A stretch of 64,000 nucleotides of DNA from Candidatus Deferrimicrobiaceae bacterium (GCA_036504035.1 DASXVV010000012.1:80882-144881); one strand, 5' to 3'; positions 37,212 to 49,129 are shown, numbered from the stretch's first letter. Notes: generated from the letters alone by a model not told the origin. Made by a program: numbers and translations.

Positions 37212-38069
37212 ATGGGCTCCGGAACGCTTTACATCGTCGCAACGCCGCTGGGAAATCTCGAGGACATCACTTTTCGTGCGCTGCGGGTCCTGAAGGAAGT
37301 CGCGGTCGTCGCCTGCGAGGATACCCGGCGGACGGTCAAGCTGCTCAACAAATACGAGATCCGCACGCCGCTCGCCATCTATCACGATTACAACAAGCAG
37401 CGCGCGAGCCTCGGAATCCTTCGGCGGCTGGCCGACGGCGAGAGCGTGGCGCTGGTTTCCGACGCGGGGACGCCGGCGATCTCGGACCCCGGCTACGAGC
37501 TGGTGCGCGACGCGATCGCTGCGGGCGTGCATGTCGAGGTGATCCCCGGACCGTCGGCGCTCATCTCGGCCTTGGTCGTGTCGGGGCTGCCGACCGACCA
37601 TTTCACCTTCGAGGGGTTCCTCCCCAACCGGAAGGAAAAGCGGCGCAAGGCGCTCGTCGCGCTCTCCGGGGAGACGCGGACGATGATCTTCTACGAGTCG
37701 CCCAACCGGGTCGCGGCTTTTCTCGTCGAGGCGGCCGAGACGCTGGGGGACCGGCGCGCGTGCGTGGTGCGCGAGCTGACGAAGATTCACGAGGAGATCT
37801 TGCGGGGAACGCTGTCCGAACTGGCGGCCGAGCTGGGCGGGCGCGAATCGGTTCTGGGCGAAGTGACGCTGGTCGTTGCGGGGGCGTCGAAGACGATCGA
37901 GCTGTCGGTCGACGAGATCGTCGCGGCCGCGCTCGAAGACGCCTCGGGATCGTCGCGCGACCTGGCGCGGGAGATCTCGGACCGGACGGGTTTATCGCGG
38001 AAGGAAGTCTACGCCGAGATCCTGAAGCAGCGATCCCGCGGGGAAAAGGAACCGTCGACGGAAGCTTGA
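37212..38069 (+). CDS. rsmI: 16S rRNA (cytidine1402-2'-O)-methyltransferase RsmI
   Basis: RsmI adds the 2'-O-methyl of m4Cm1402 in the decoding centre. The 285-residue protein has the tetrapyrrole-methylase fold: LYIVATPLGNLEDIT, ACEDTRRT, SDAGTPAISDPG, IPGPSALISAL and FEGFLP. The C-terminal helical part (DLAREISDRTGLSRKEVY) is typical. It ends five bases before the stop of the convergent response regulator, with no terminator between. Confidence 0.95.
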   Translation: MGSGTLYIVATPLGNLEDITFRALRVLKEVAVVACEDTRRTVKLLNKYEIRTPLAIYHDYNKQRASLGILRRLADGESVALVSDAGTPAISDPGYELVRDAIAAGVHVEVIPGPSALISALVVSGLPTDHFTFEGFLPNRKEKRRKALVALSGETRTMIFYESPNRVAAFLVEAAETLGDRRACVVRELTKIHEEILRGTLSELAAELGGRESVLGEVTLVVAGASKTIELSVDEIVAAALEDASGSSRDLAREISDRTGLSRKEVYAEILKQRSRGEKEPSTEA

Positions 38070-38074
38070 GGGCT

Positions 38075-39457
38075 TCAGACGTCGATCTTGTGGCGGAGCG
38101 CGAGCTCCTCGAACGCGGGCAGGTCGATGTTGAGGATGGCCGCGGCCTCGCGCCGGTCGCCCCCGGCGAGCGCGAGCGCCTGAAGCACCATCGGCTTCTC
38201 GATCCCCTCGATGGCCTGGAGGAGCAGGTCGGGCGGCGATGCGGCGGGCGAGGCGTCGACGGTCTGCTTGCGGCGGCGTCCGTAGAAGATGTCGGTCGGC
38301 AGATCGGTGGCGTCGACCAGCGTTCCCTGGCGCTTCTTTCCGGCGATCTGGCGGACCAGGTCGCGAAGCTCCCGGACGTTTCCGGGCCACGGATACCCGG
38401 TCAGAGCGGTCAGCGCCGCCTGGCTGAACCCCTGGAGCGGCTTCTTGCGTTCCCGGTTGGCCTCGAACAGGAAATGGTGGAGAAGCAGCGGGATGTCCTC
38501 GACGCGTTCCCGGAGCGGCGGCACCGCGATCGTGCCGGGAGCGAACGCCGCGCGAAGCTCGGGTCCCAGCGCGGCCTCGGGCGGGCGCGTGCCGGTGCAG
38601 GAGCAGGACGCCACCAGCCGGACGTCGATTTCCACGGATTGGGCACCCCCGATCGGGCGAACGGCGCGGGTGGATAGAAACTCGAGAATCCGCCCCTGGA
38701 CCCGGAGGGAGGCCTCGCCTGCGTCCGCGAGGTACAGCGTGCCGCGGTTGGCCATCTCGATCTTGCCTGCCGCGGGCAGCAGCGCCTGCTGCCAGGCGCC
38801 GGCCGCATGTCCGAACAGCTCGTCCTCGAGCATCTCTTCCTGTTTTCCCGCGCAATAAACCGCCACGAACAACCCGCCCGCCCGCGCGCTCTGGGCATGG
38901 ATCACCCGCGCCGCGAGGGTGCGTCCCGCGCCTCGCTCGCCCGTCAGAAGCACCGGGGTGTCGGTGTCGGCAAGCCGGGTGATGGCGGCGACCATCTCTT
39001 GCATCGGGGCGCTGGTGCCGACCATGGCCTGGATCTGGTACTCTCCCCGGAACTCGGACTTGAGGAACTGGTTTTCGCGGCGAAGCTGCCGGTGCGCGTA
39101 GGCCTTCTCGACGAGGTTGACCACTTCCTGTCCCTTGAACGGTTTCATCAGGTAGTGGAAGGCGCCCGCGCGCATCGCCTCGATGGCGTTGTCGACCGTC
39201 GCGTACCCGGTCATCATGACGACCTCGGCATCGGACTGGATCTTCCGGGCGATCCGGAGCACCTCGAGGCCGTCGGGCCCGGGCATCTTGAGGTCGGTCA
39301 GGATGACGTCGAAACGCTCGCGTTCGATCAGCTCGATGGCCTCGGTGCCGGAGGAGGCCTTCCGGACATCGCAGCCGCTCGGCGCGAAGAAATCGCCCAG
39401 CAGGTCGAGCAGCTGGGGCTCGTCGTCGACGATCAGGAGGCGCATGGGGGTATTCAT
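38075..39457 (-). CDS. Response regulator with degenerate sigma-54 ATPase core
   Basis: This 460-residue protein has an intact receiver (phosphoacceptor D55, T83, K105), a region that aligns with a sigma-54 AAA+ domain, and a C-terminal Fis-type helix-turn-helix. The ATPase core has lost its key residues: Walker A reads GERGAGRT at 173-180 (Lys changed to Arg), the GAFTGA loop reads GAWQQA at 220-225, and Walker B reads LYLADAG where LFLDEIG is usual. The LRERVEDIP segment is kept. It likely cannot hydrolyse ATP or open sigma-54 promoters and may act as a phosphorylation-controlled DNA binder or repressor. The ATG at 39457 has GGAGGAAA upstream. No kinase gene is adjacent. Confidence 0.88.
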   Translation of the reverse strand: MNTPMRLLIVDDEPQLLDLLGDFFAPSGCDVRKASSGTEAIELIERERFDVILTDLKMPGPDGLEVLRIARKIQSDAEVVMMTGYATVDNAIEAMRAGAFHYLMKPFKGQEVVNLVEKAYAHRQLRRENQFLKSEFRGEYQIQAMVGTSAPMQEMVAAITRLADTDTPVLLTGERGAGRTLAARVIHAQSARAGGLFVAVYCAGKQEEMLEDELFGHAAGAWQQALLPAAGKIEMANRGTLYLADAGEASLRVQGRILEFLSTRAVRPIGGAQSVEIDVRLVASCSCTGTRPPEAALGPELRAAFAPGTIAVPPLRERVEDIPLLLHHFLFEANRERKKPLQGFSQAALTALTGYPWPGNVRELRDLVRQIAGKKRQGTLVDATDLPTDIFYGRRRKQTVDASPAASPPDLLLQAIEGIEKPMVLQALALAGGDRREAAAILNIDLPAFEELALRHKIDV

Positions 39458-39464
39458 GGGCGGG

Positions 39465-39740
39465 TCATTTCCTCCGGAGCGTCCACCAGACCGCGACGCC
39501 GCCGGCGGCAAGAATGAGGACGAGGGAGGCGATCTCGAGGTCGCGATACCTGGACCGGCTGGCCTTTTCGACCGCCCGGCGCTGCTCGAACGCCGCAGGC
39601 GAGGAGGCGTCGAGGTTGTCGGGCACGGGGAGCGGAGCCGCGGATGCGGTTAGGGCGAAACCCAGCATCAGGACCGCCGGCGCGGTCCTGAACGCGTGAC
39701 GGAGCAGCAATGGGCGCGTCTTGGAGGGAACAGGGACCAT
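39465..39740 (-). CDS. Small membrane protein, unknown
   Basis: This 91-residue protein has a signal-peptide-like N-terminus (ending TASAAP, residue 35) and one C-terminal membrane helix (ASLVLILAAGGVAVWW) with a basic RRK end. I do not recognise the family. It lies between amrS (gap 9 bases) and the response regulator (gap 7 bases; its stop overlaps the regulator's ribosome site), so it is probably co-transcribed with both. A link to the signal for that regulator is possible but unproven. Confidence 0.6.
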   Translation of the reverse strand: MVPVPSKTRPLLLRHAFRTAPAVLMLGFALTASAAPLPVPDNLDASSPAAFEQRRAVEKASRSRYRDLEIASLVLILAAGGVAVWWTLRRK

Positions 39741-39749
39741 TGGGTATGC

Positions 39750-40731
39750 TTATACCACGAAACGGAGCGGCGTGCGGCAGGCCGCGCACCGGTTGCCTGA
39801 GAGGCCCGAGGCGTCGATCCGGTAGCCCTGGCGTCGGACGACGGTCTCGCCGCAGGCGGGGCATCGGGTGTCGGAGGCTCCGGACAGGTCGATGTTGCCC
39901 GCGTAGACGTATCGAAGTCGTGCTGAGGCGATCCGGAGGGCCGATTCGAGCCGCCCGGGCGGCGTCGGGGGGGCCGTCATCCGGTGCATCGGGAAGTAGC
40001 GGGAGAAGTGGAGGGGGATCTCCGGGTCGACGGACTCGACGAAGTCGACCACCTTCCGGATGTCGGCGTCGGAATCGTTTTCGCCGGTGACCAGGAGCGT
40101 CGTCAGCTCGACGTGGGTCGCCTTCGAGGCCATGCGGATCGTTTCGAGCACCGGCTCGAGCGTTCCCCCGCAGATGCGCCGGTAGAACTCCGGCTTCATG
40201 GACTTCAGGTCGATGTTCATCGCGTCCATGAGCGGCAGCAGCTCGGAAAGCGGTTCAGGATTGATGTAGCCGTTGGTCACGAGGACGTTGACCAGCCCGA
40301 CCTCGCGGAAGGCGCGCCCGCAATCGCGCAGGAACTCGAAGCCGATCGTCGGCTCGTTGTAGGTGTACGCGATGCCCACGCTCTCCTCGACCCGGGCGGC
40401 CCGGATCAGGTCGCCGATCCCGACCGTTTCGAGCGGGGCCTTGCCGTCGACCAGGTGGGCGTTCTGGCAGAAGGCGCATCGAAAGTTGCAGCCGACCGAG
40501 CCGACCGACAGGATGGGGCGTCCGGGGTGGAAGTGGAAAAGCGGCTTTTTCTCGATCGGGTCGACCGCGACGGCGGACACCTTCCCCCAGGTTTCTGCGC
40601 GCAGCGTCCCCCCCGCATTGAAACGAACCCCGCAGATCCCGTGCTTCCCGTCGGGGATACGGCAGCGATGCGGGCACAGCGTGCAACGGACGGCGTCCCC
40701 CTCGGGCTGCCACCAGGAGGCGACCGGCGCT

Positions 40732-40757
<26 letters not shown>
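39750..40757 (-). CDS. amrS: AmmeMemoRadiSam system radical SAM enzyme
   Basis: This 335-residue radical SAM protein has an N-terminal CxxCxxxC-like site (CTLCPHRC), the cluster motif CNFRCAFC, YTYNEPTIG and a C-terminal zinc ribbon (CPACGE and CAAC). This layout matches the AmrS subgroup (PflA-like). AmrS is named for its co-occurrence with AMMECR1 and Memo proteins; neither is in this window. Substrate unknown. The start lies inside the acylphosphatase gene (26-base overlap). Confidence 0.87.
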
Positions 40758-43502
<2,745 letters not shown>

Positions 43503-43506
<4 letters not shown>

Positions 43507-44699
43507 ATCGGCTGGCCGGATTCGAGCGCCACGAGGCCCGGCAGCGGTTTCCCTTCGAGCAGCTCGAGGAACGCCCCGCCGCCGGTCGAGACGTAGGACA
43601 TCTTCCCTGAAAGGCCGGTGCTCTGGAGCGCCTTGCCCGAATCTCCCCCGCCGACGATGGTGACGGCAGGGCTGGTGGCCAGGGCGTGGATGATCGAGAA
43701 GGTGCCGCTGGCGAAGGGCGGAATCTCGAAGGCGCCCATCGGCCCGTTCCAGACGATGGTCTTCGCGTCCCACAGGATTTCCTTGAACAGCATCTGGGAG
43801 GCGGGACCGATATCGACCGCGGACCAGTTTTCGGGAATTTCCTTGAGCGGGACGACCTTGGTCTCGGCCGTCGAGTCGAACCGGTCGGCGACGAGGAAGT
43901 CGACCGGGAGATAAAGCTTCAGCTTGCGCGCCGAGGTGACCGCGATGACCTCCTTGGCCATCTCGACCATGTTGGCTTCGTAGAACGACGAACCGGTGGG
44001 ATAGCCGTGCGCGGCGATGAACGTGTTGGCCATGGCGCCGCCAATGATGATCTTGTCGACCTTGCCCAGCACGTTCCGGATCGCGTCGATCTTGCCCGAT
44101 ATCTTCGCCCCGCCGAAGATGGCGACCAGCGGCCGCGCGGGCGCGACGAACGCCTTTTCGAAATAGTCGATTTCATTCTTCATCAGCAACCCGGCCGCCT
44201 TCTCGGCAACGTGCCGGGTGATCGCGACGTTCGAGGCGTGGCTGCGGTGCGCAGTAGCGAAGGCGTCGTTGACGTAGACGTCGCACAGCGCGGCGAGCTT
44301 GGCCCCGAAGGCATCGTCGTTCTTCTCTTCCTCGGGGTAGAAGCGGATGTTCTCGAGCAGGATGACGTCGCCCGGCTTCAGGGCGGCGACTGCGGCCTCG
44401 ACCGCCGGCCCGATGCAATCAGGCACGAACCCGATCTCCTTCCCCATGACGATCGAAAGCCGTTTCGCCGCGGGCTCGAGGCTCATCTCGGGGACGCGCT
44501 TGCCCTTGGGTCGCCCCAGGTGCGACACGAGGATGACCTTTGCCCCTGCCTCGGACGCAAGCCGGATCGTGGGCAGCGCCGCCTGGATGCGCGTATCGTC
44601 GGTGACCTGCCCGTACTTGTCCATCGGGACGTTGAAATCGACGCGGATGAGTACCCGCTTGTCCGCGAGCTTGAGCTGGTTGACCGTGCGCACGTTCAT
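43503..44699 (-). CDS. pgk: Phosphoglycerate kinase
   Basis: Pgk interconverts 1,3-bisphosphoglycerate and 3-phosphoglycerate with ATP. The 398-residue protein has RVLIRVDFNVPMD, VSHLGRPKG, YVNDAFATAHRSHAS, AIFGGAKISGKI, WNGPMGAFE and VGGGDSGKAL, all typical. It stands alone without gap or tpi. Upstream on the same strand, 52 bases away, is the DUF155-like gene. Confidence 0.96.
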
Positions 44700-44751
44700 G
44701 AAGCCTCCTGGGGGAAGGGAATATTCCTTGCGGGAATGGTATCAGATCGGG

Positions 44752-45849
44752 CTAGTGGCGGAATAGTCCCATCACGATCTCGATCAGGATGAGGACGATG
44801 ACGATCGCCTCGAGCGTCTCGGCGCGGCCTGCGGCGGCCCGGTTGTTGATGACGGTGTAGATGTCCTCGAGCGTGCCGAGCTGGTCGCGGATCGTCGCCT
44901 CCCATCGCTCGGCGCCCGCCTTTTTCCGGACCGTGTCGTGGATCCGGGCGAGGTAGGCGTCGCCGACCATCTTGAGCGTGTTGTCGGTCCGCTCGCGCAA
45001 CAGCGTCACGTCGAGCTTGAGCTCGGAAAGCCGGCGCAGCGGCTTCTCGTGGGGGTCGTGGAGGATCGCGGGCAGCCGCCGTTTTCGGCGGATCTCGTCG
45101 CCCATCTCGTCGATCGCGCCATGCAGCAGCCGGTCGAAAAAGCGCAGCTCGAGCATCTGGACGTTGAGGAATTCGATCACCTCGAGGGTATCGCGGAATC
45201 TCGGGTCGTAGACGAAGGCTGCATCCCACTCGGCGAGGAACAGGTCGTTGTCGTAGTAGCGCACCGGGTTTCCGACGATCTCGGGCAGCGCCTCGGCCGA
45301 GAACCTCCCCGATTCGAGCATGAGCAGCCGCGCGATGTCCTGCCGGAGGACGGCGAGCGCCTCCGTGCCGGTCATGCTCGGGGAGAACTGCCCGACGTGC
45401 CAGAGGGCGTACTCCTCGACGAGGTCGGCGAACGAGGCGCGGGCGACGGCCGGGCGGACGACCTCGAAGAGTCGCTGCGCGAGCGCGCGTGCAGCGGCTC
45501 CGAGGCGGTCGTCGGATGCGAGGGCGATCGCGGTTGCGACGAAGTCGTCCCACGGCATCGCGGCGGCGGGCAGCGAGAGCGTCACGGAGAGCGCGCCGAA
45601 GTCGAACAGCTTGGCCGAGGTATCGAGCGTGAGGGGGCCCGAGCGGCCGGCGATCGTCACCGGCCCGAGGGGGACCAGGAGCGGTTTCGGGCGATATTGC
45701 AGGTGCGCCGGGGCGGGACGCGACCCCAAGAGCCCCGGCGACTCGACGCCGCGGCACAGCGTGGCCGCCTCCCCCAGGTGGATGTCGAAGCCGATGTCAT
45801 AGGCGAAGAAGAAGAACAGGTTCCCCGAGTCGACGCGCACGTCGGTCAT
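44752..45849 (-). CDS. RMND1/DUF155-like membrane-anchored protein
   Basis: This 365-residue protein has a soluble N-terminal part, a long helical section (TLEVIEFLNVQMLELRFFDRLL) and a single C-terminal membrane helix (EAIVIVLILIEIVMGLF). The late helical region plus C-terminal anchor resemble the RMND1/Rmd1 (DUF155, COG1723) family, which in mitochondria supports translation; the bacterial role is unknown. Identification is by overall pattern, not by a catalytic motif. The ATG at 45849 is preferred over one at 45858, which sits on top of the GGAGGA ribosome site. Confidence 0.6.
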   Translation of the reverse strand: MTDVRVDSGNLFFFFAYDIGFDIHLGEAATLCRGVESPGLLGSRPAPAHLQYRPKPLLVPLGPVTIAGRSGPLTLDTSAKLFDFGALSVTLSLPAAAMPWDDFVATAIALASDDRLGAAARALAQRLFEVVRPAVARASFADLVEEYALWHVGQFSPSMTGTEALAVLRQDIARLLMLESGRFSAEALPEIVGNPVRYYDNDLFLAEWDAAFVYDPRFRDTLEVIEFLNVQMLELRFFDRLLHGAIDEMGDEIRRKRRLPAILHDPHEKPLRRLSELKLDVTLLRERTDNTLKMVGDAYLARIHDTVRKKAGAERWEATIRDQLGTLEDIYTVINNRAAAGRAETLEAIVIVLILIEIVMGLFRH

Positions 45850-45854
45850 CGAAA

Positions 45855-46469
45855 TCATCCTCCGAAAAATGCCGGCAGCAGGTTGAATGCCAGGTGCAGC
45901 AGCGCCGGCGCGTAGACATTGCCCGTCCGATCCCGCGACCAGCCGAACAGGAGGGCGGGGAAGAAGGTCATCGCGCGCCAGGCCGACGGGGTGATCGCGA
46001 TGTGGGCGGCCGCAAAGAGAAATGAAGTCCAGAGCAGCGGCTTCCGGCCGTGCCGGGTGAAGGCGTCATGGAGGTAGCCGCGGAAGAAGATCTCCTCGCT
46101 CAGCGCGATCGCCGCCTGGAAGAGCGCAAAGGCCAGCGGGCGGGGGATCGCCGGGGCTGGGCCCGGTTTCAGGGGGGCGGGCAGCGGCAGGCGGAGCCAG
46201 AGGAAATAGACGACGCAACCCAGAAGCGCGGTTCCGAGGAGCGTGGACGCCGTCCGCCCGGGGGTGCCGATCGTCGTGGCCCAGGCCGGGAGCCCGATCC
46301 CGCGATAATGAAGCATCGGGACATAGGCGAAGAGCAGGATCGCGAGGATGGCCGGGGGGAGCCACGGAAGCGCGAGGCCCACCGCGAGCCGCAGCAGCAA
46401 TGCGATGCCCGCCAGTTCGCATAGTGCCGTGACCGGAAGACCCGACGCCTTGGCAGGAGAGGTGTCCAC
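45855..46469 (-). CDS. CPBP-family intramembrane metalloprotease
   Basis: This 204-residue polytopic protein has the CPBP (CAAX protease/Abi) motifs: EEIFFRGYL (EExxxR), a His in FLFAAAHIAI and HLAFNLLPA (HxxxN). The family cleaves membrane or prenylated proteins or aids immunity; no target is visible. The start is a GTG at 46469. It lies five bases before the DUF155-like gene and ten bases after gph on the same strand. Confidence 0.87.
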   Translation of the reverse strand: MDTSPAKASGLPVTALCELAGIALLLRLAVGLALPWLPPAILAILLFAYVPMLHYRGIGLPAWATTIGTPGRTASTLLGTALLGCVVYFLWLRLPLPAPLKPGPAPAIPRPLAFALFQAAIALSEEIFFRGYLHDAFTRHGRKPLLWTSFLFAAAHIAITPSAWRAMTFFPALLFGWSRDRTGNVYAPALLHLAFNLLPAFFGG

Positions 46470-46479
46470 GGCGGGATTC

Positions 46480-47130
46480 TTACCCGGCCGGCCGGATCCG
46501 CCCGAACAGGTCGGGGAAATGGTCGACCGTGAAGTCGGGCGGGTATTCCGCGAAGCCGTGGCAGCCGAGGCCGTAGGTGACGCCGCAGGTCGCCACCCCG
46601 GCGGCGGCGCCCGCGCGGACGTCGTTCGACGAGTCGCCCACCATCAACGTCTCGGCCGTGGAAACGTGCTCGGAGGCCATGATGTCGATCAGCCCTTCCG
46701 GGTCGGGCTTCTTGGTCGCGAAGCTGTCGCCTCCCCGGATCTCGCGGAAGGTTCCGGGCGGAAAGAGGCCGTCGAGGATGGCGTGCGTCATTCCGATCGG
46801 CTTGTTCGTGAGCACCGCCGTCCGGTACCGGTCGCCGTGCGCCAGGAGCGATTCGAGGACCCCCGGGTAGGGGAGGGTGTGGTCAAGCAGGTGCTCCCGG
46901 TAATGAGCCAGGAACGTCCTCCGGATCGCCGGGAACATCTCCTCGTGCCCCGGCCCGATCGCCCGCCGGAGCAGCATCGTCACGCCGTCGCCGACATACG
47001 AAAGGATCTTTTCGTACGGGAGCGCGGGGAGCCCGTGCTGCGCCATCGTGTAATTGACGGACACCGCCAGGTCTTCCCGCGAATCGACCAGCGTCCCGTC
47101 GAGGTCAAACACCAGCAATCTCTTTTCCAT
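46480..47130 (-). CDS. gph: HAD phosphatase, phosphoglycolate phosphatase-like
   Basis: This 216-residue HAD hydrolase has motif I FDLDGTLVDS, motif II LTNKP, Lys in ATKKPDPE and motif III GDSSNDVRAG, with a helical cap. It best fits phosphoglycolate phosphatase, although HAD substrates are hard to tell by sequence. It is divergent from bioB and probably leads the gph-CPBP-DUF155-pgk run. Confidence 0.82.
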   Translation of the reverse strand: MEKRLLVFDLDGTLVDSREDLAVSVNYTMAQHGLPALPYEKILSYVGDGVTMLLRRAIGPGHEEMFPAIRRTFLAHYREHLLDHTLPYPGVLESLLAHGDRYRTAVLTNKPIGMTHAILDGLFPPGTFREIRGGDSFATKKPDPEGLIDIMASEHVSTAETLMVGDSSNDVRAGAAAGVATCGVTYGLGCHGFAEYPPDFTVDHFPDLFGRIRPAG

Positions 47131-47199
47131 ATTCCTATTCTACCTTCCGACCGCCTTCCCGAGTCAACCTCAGCGCCCTTGCGGCGCGCAGGGGAGCGA

Positions 47200-47231
47200 T
47201 GTAAACCTTTTGTTTGCCGGGCGGGTTGACA
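47200..47231. promoter_or_regulatory. BirA-like operator upstream of bioB
   Basis: Half-sites TGTAAACC (47200-47207) and GGTTGACA (47224-47231) form an inverted repeat with a 16-base spacer, close to the BirA operator pattern (TTGTAAACC and GGTTTACAA, spacer about 15). The right half overlaps the -35 of the bioB promoter, the position expected for repression by biotinyl-AMP-bound BirA. One right-half base differs from the ideal and the spacer is one base long. Confidence 0.5.
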
Positions 47232-47254
47232 GCACGCCGCCCAGTCCCCAGAAT
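47226..47254 (+). promoter_or_regulatory. bioB promoter
   Basis: A perfect -35 TTGACA (47226-47231), a 17-base spacer and a -10 CAGAAT (47249-47254) lie 33 bases before bioB. Confidence 0.6.
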
Positions 47255-47287
47255 GCAAAGGATAACTTTTCGAGACGGGGAGTAGGC

Positions 47288-48268
47288 ATGGAAGCATTCT
47301 GGGCGCGGATCGAGCAGGCGGCGTTGTCCGAGGGGGGAATCGGGGCGGAGGACGCGCTTGCGGTGCTGCGCCTGCCGCGCGAGGCGCTCTGGCGGCTGCT
47401 CGACGTGACCGAGCGGGTGCGCAACCGGTTCATCGGCGACGCGATCCGGCTCTGCTCGATCGTCAACGCGAAATCGGGCCACTGTTCCGAGGACTGCTCC
47501 TTCTGCGCGCAGTCGCGGAGGTCGAAGGCCGACATCAAGCGCTACCCGCTGATCGACGCCGATTCGATGGTCGAGGCGGCGCGGGGCGCAAAAGAGCGCG
47601 GCGCGCGCGAATTCTCGATCGTGGCCTCCGGGCTGTCGATGCGGAACCGGGAGGAGCTCGAGCGGGTGGGCGACGCCGTCGCGCGGATCTCGGGCGAGCT
47701 CGGGCTCGAAACGTGCGCCAGTCTGGGGACGCTTCCGGCCGATGCGGTGGCCTACCTCGTCTCCCGCGGCCTCCGTTCGGTCCACCACAATCTCGAGACC
47801 TCCCGTTCGTTTTTCCCGAACGTCTGCACCACGCATGCCTACGACCAGGACGTCGCGGCGGTCCGCACCGCGAAGGAGGCCGGGGCCTGGGTCTGCAGCG
47901 GCGGGATCTTCGGACTCGGGGAAAGCGACGACGACCGGGTCGAGCTGGCGCTGATGCTGCGCGAACTCGACGTCGACTCGATCCCGGTCAATTTCCTCAA
48001 CCCGGTTGAGGGGACGCCTTCGGAGGGGAAGCGGGAACTGACCCCGTTTGCCTGCATCAAGATCATCGCGATGCTGCGGCTGGTGCATCCCACGCGGGAG
48101 ATCATCCTTTGCGGCGGGCGCGAGGTCAACCTGCGGGACCTGCAGTGCCTGATATTCCCCGCCGGCGCGACCGGGACGATGGTGGGGAACTACCTCACGA
48201 CGGCGGGGCGTCCGGAAGCGGAGGACCGGCGGATGATCGAGGACCTGGCGCTGTCGATACGGGAATAA
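47288..48268 (+). CDS. bioB: Biotin synthase BioB
   Basis: BioB inserts sulfur into dethiobiotin by radical SAM chemistry. The 326-residue protein has the cluster motif CSEDCSFCAQS, YDQDVAAVRTAKEAG near the CSGGIFGLGES segment, and NFLNPVEGTP. It is a single biotin gene with no bioA, bioD or bioF nearby. A GGGAGTAGG site precedes the ATG. Control by BirA is suggested by the operator upstream. Confidence 0.96.
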   Translation: MEAFWARIEQAALSEGGIGAEDALAVLRLPREALWRLLDVTERVRNRFIGDAIRLCSIVNAKSGHCSEDCSFCAQSRRSKADIKRYPLIDADSMVEAARGAKERGAREFSIVASGLSMRNREELERVGDAVARISGELGLETCASLGTLPADAVAYLVSRGLRSVHHNLETSRSFFPNVCTTHAYDQDVAAVRTAKEAGAWVCSGGIFGLGESDDDRVELALMLRELDVDSIPVNFLNPVEGTPSEGKRELTPFACIKIIAMLRLVHPTREIILCGGREVNLRDLQCLIFPAGATGTMVGNYLTTAGRPEAEDRRMIEDLALSIRE

Positions 48269-48359
48269 CAGGAAATTAATTGCCCAATCTGGAGGTTCGA
48301 AGACGGGCCTGATCCGTGTGCGCCGGTATAACATGCCGACAAACAACAGTTAATATCAG

Positions 48360-48375
48360 TGGCGTGTAACGTGCA
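48360..48375 (+). promoter_or_regulatory. Sigma-54 promoter upstream of PEP-CTERM gene
   Basis: The 16 bases TGGCGTGTAACGTGCA fit the -24/-12 pattern, with the invariant GG (48361-48362) and GC (48373-48374) separated by exactly ten bases. It lies 51 bases before the PEP-CTERM ATG, giving a leader of about 40 bases. PEP-CTERM genes are often driven by sigma-54 with the PrsK/PrsR system, which supports the call. Confidence 0.6.
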
Positions 48376-48426
48376 TGCGTCCTCTTGGTTTGTCTAGATT
48401 TCTCACTCAAAGGAGAATCACGACTC

Positions 48427-49119
48427 ATGAAGGGCACCCGCCGCACGACCCTCACCGTTCTCTCCGCACTCCTCCTCTGCCTGCTTTCCGCGGGCGCCGC
48501 TCAGGCGAATGCCATCGTCTATACAGGCCCCGTGATTGCCGAAAGTGCCGGAGGGACTCGCCTTCCCGACTGGACGCTCAACTACAGCCAGTGGCTCGGC
48601 AGCGAATTCACCATCAATGGCCCCACAACCATCACCGGCGTGCAGGGATTCTTCGACTGCAGCAACGCGGGCAAGCTGCTTGCCGTCCTCCATGCCAACG
48701 TCGGCATGATCCCCGGCGACACGCTGTTCTCCCAAGAGTTTTCCGTAAAGGCCGGTTCCGGAACCGTGACCTCGCGCAACGGATATAACTACGACTGGTT
48801 CGGCGCTGATGGGTTCGCTTGGGACGTGGGGCCCGGAAGTTACTGGCTCACGTTCGAGGCGCCTGACTCCAGCTACTATGATGGTCACATGCTGGGCGAG
48901 GCCCAGAACCCGCTCGAAAAAGACGCCCATTACGACTGGACGGCCAAGACATGGATTCCCGGGCCCGATTACGAGGAGCTTCGCCTGGGAATCCGGATCG
49001 AGGGAGAGTCCGGCACCAAGCCTTCGGCGGTTCCCGAGCCGGGGACGATGATGCTGCTCGGCAGCGGCTTCGTCGCCCTGGCGGGACTCGGAAGGTCGCG
49101 CTTCGCAGTGAAGAACTAG
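48427..49119 (+). CDS. PEP-CTERM sorting-domain protein
   Basis: This 230-residue exported protein has a signal peptide (ending AAQANA, residue 29), a beta-rich middle without known domain and a C-terminal sorting signal: VPEP at about 202-205, a hydrophobic stretch (TMMLLGSGFVALAGLG) and a basic end (RSRF). Exosortase would cut this tail during export to the surface or matrix; no exosortase is in the window. An AAAGGAG site precedes the ATG. The gene is single, with a sigma-54 promoter in front and a terminator behind. Confidence 0.88.
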   Translation: MKGTRRTTLTVLSALLLCLLSAGAAQANAIVYTGPVIAESAGGTRLPDWTLNYSQWLGSEFTINGPTTITGVQGFFDCSNAGKLLAVLHANVGMIPGDTLFSQEFSVKAGSGTVTSRNGYNYDWFGADGFAWDVGPGSYWLTFEAPDSSYYDGHMLGEAQNPLEKDAHYDWTAKTWIPGPDYEELRLGIRIEGESGTKPSAVPEPGTMMLLGSGFVALAGLGRSRFAVKN

Positions 49120-49129
49120 TTCCGGTTTC

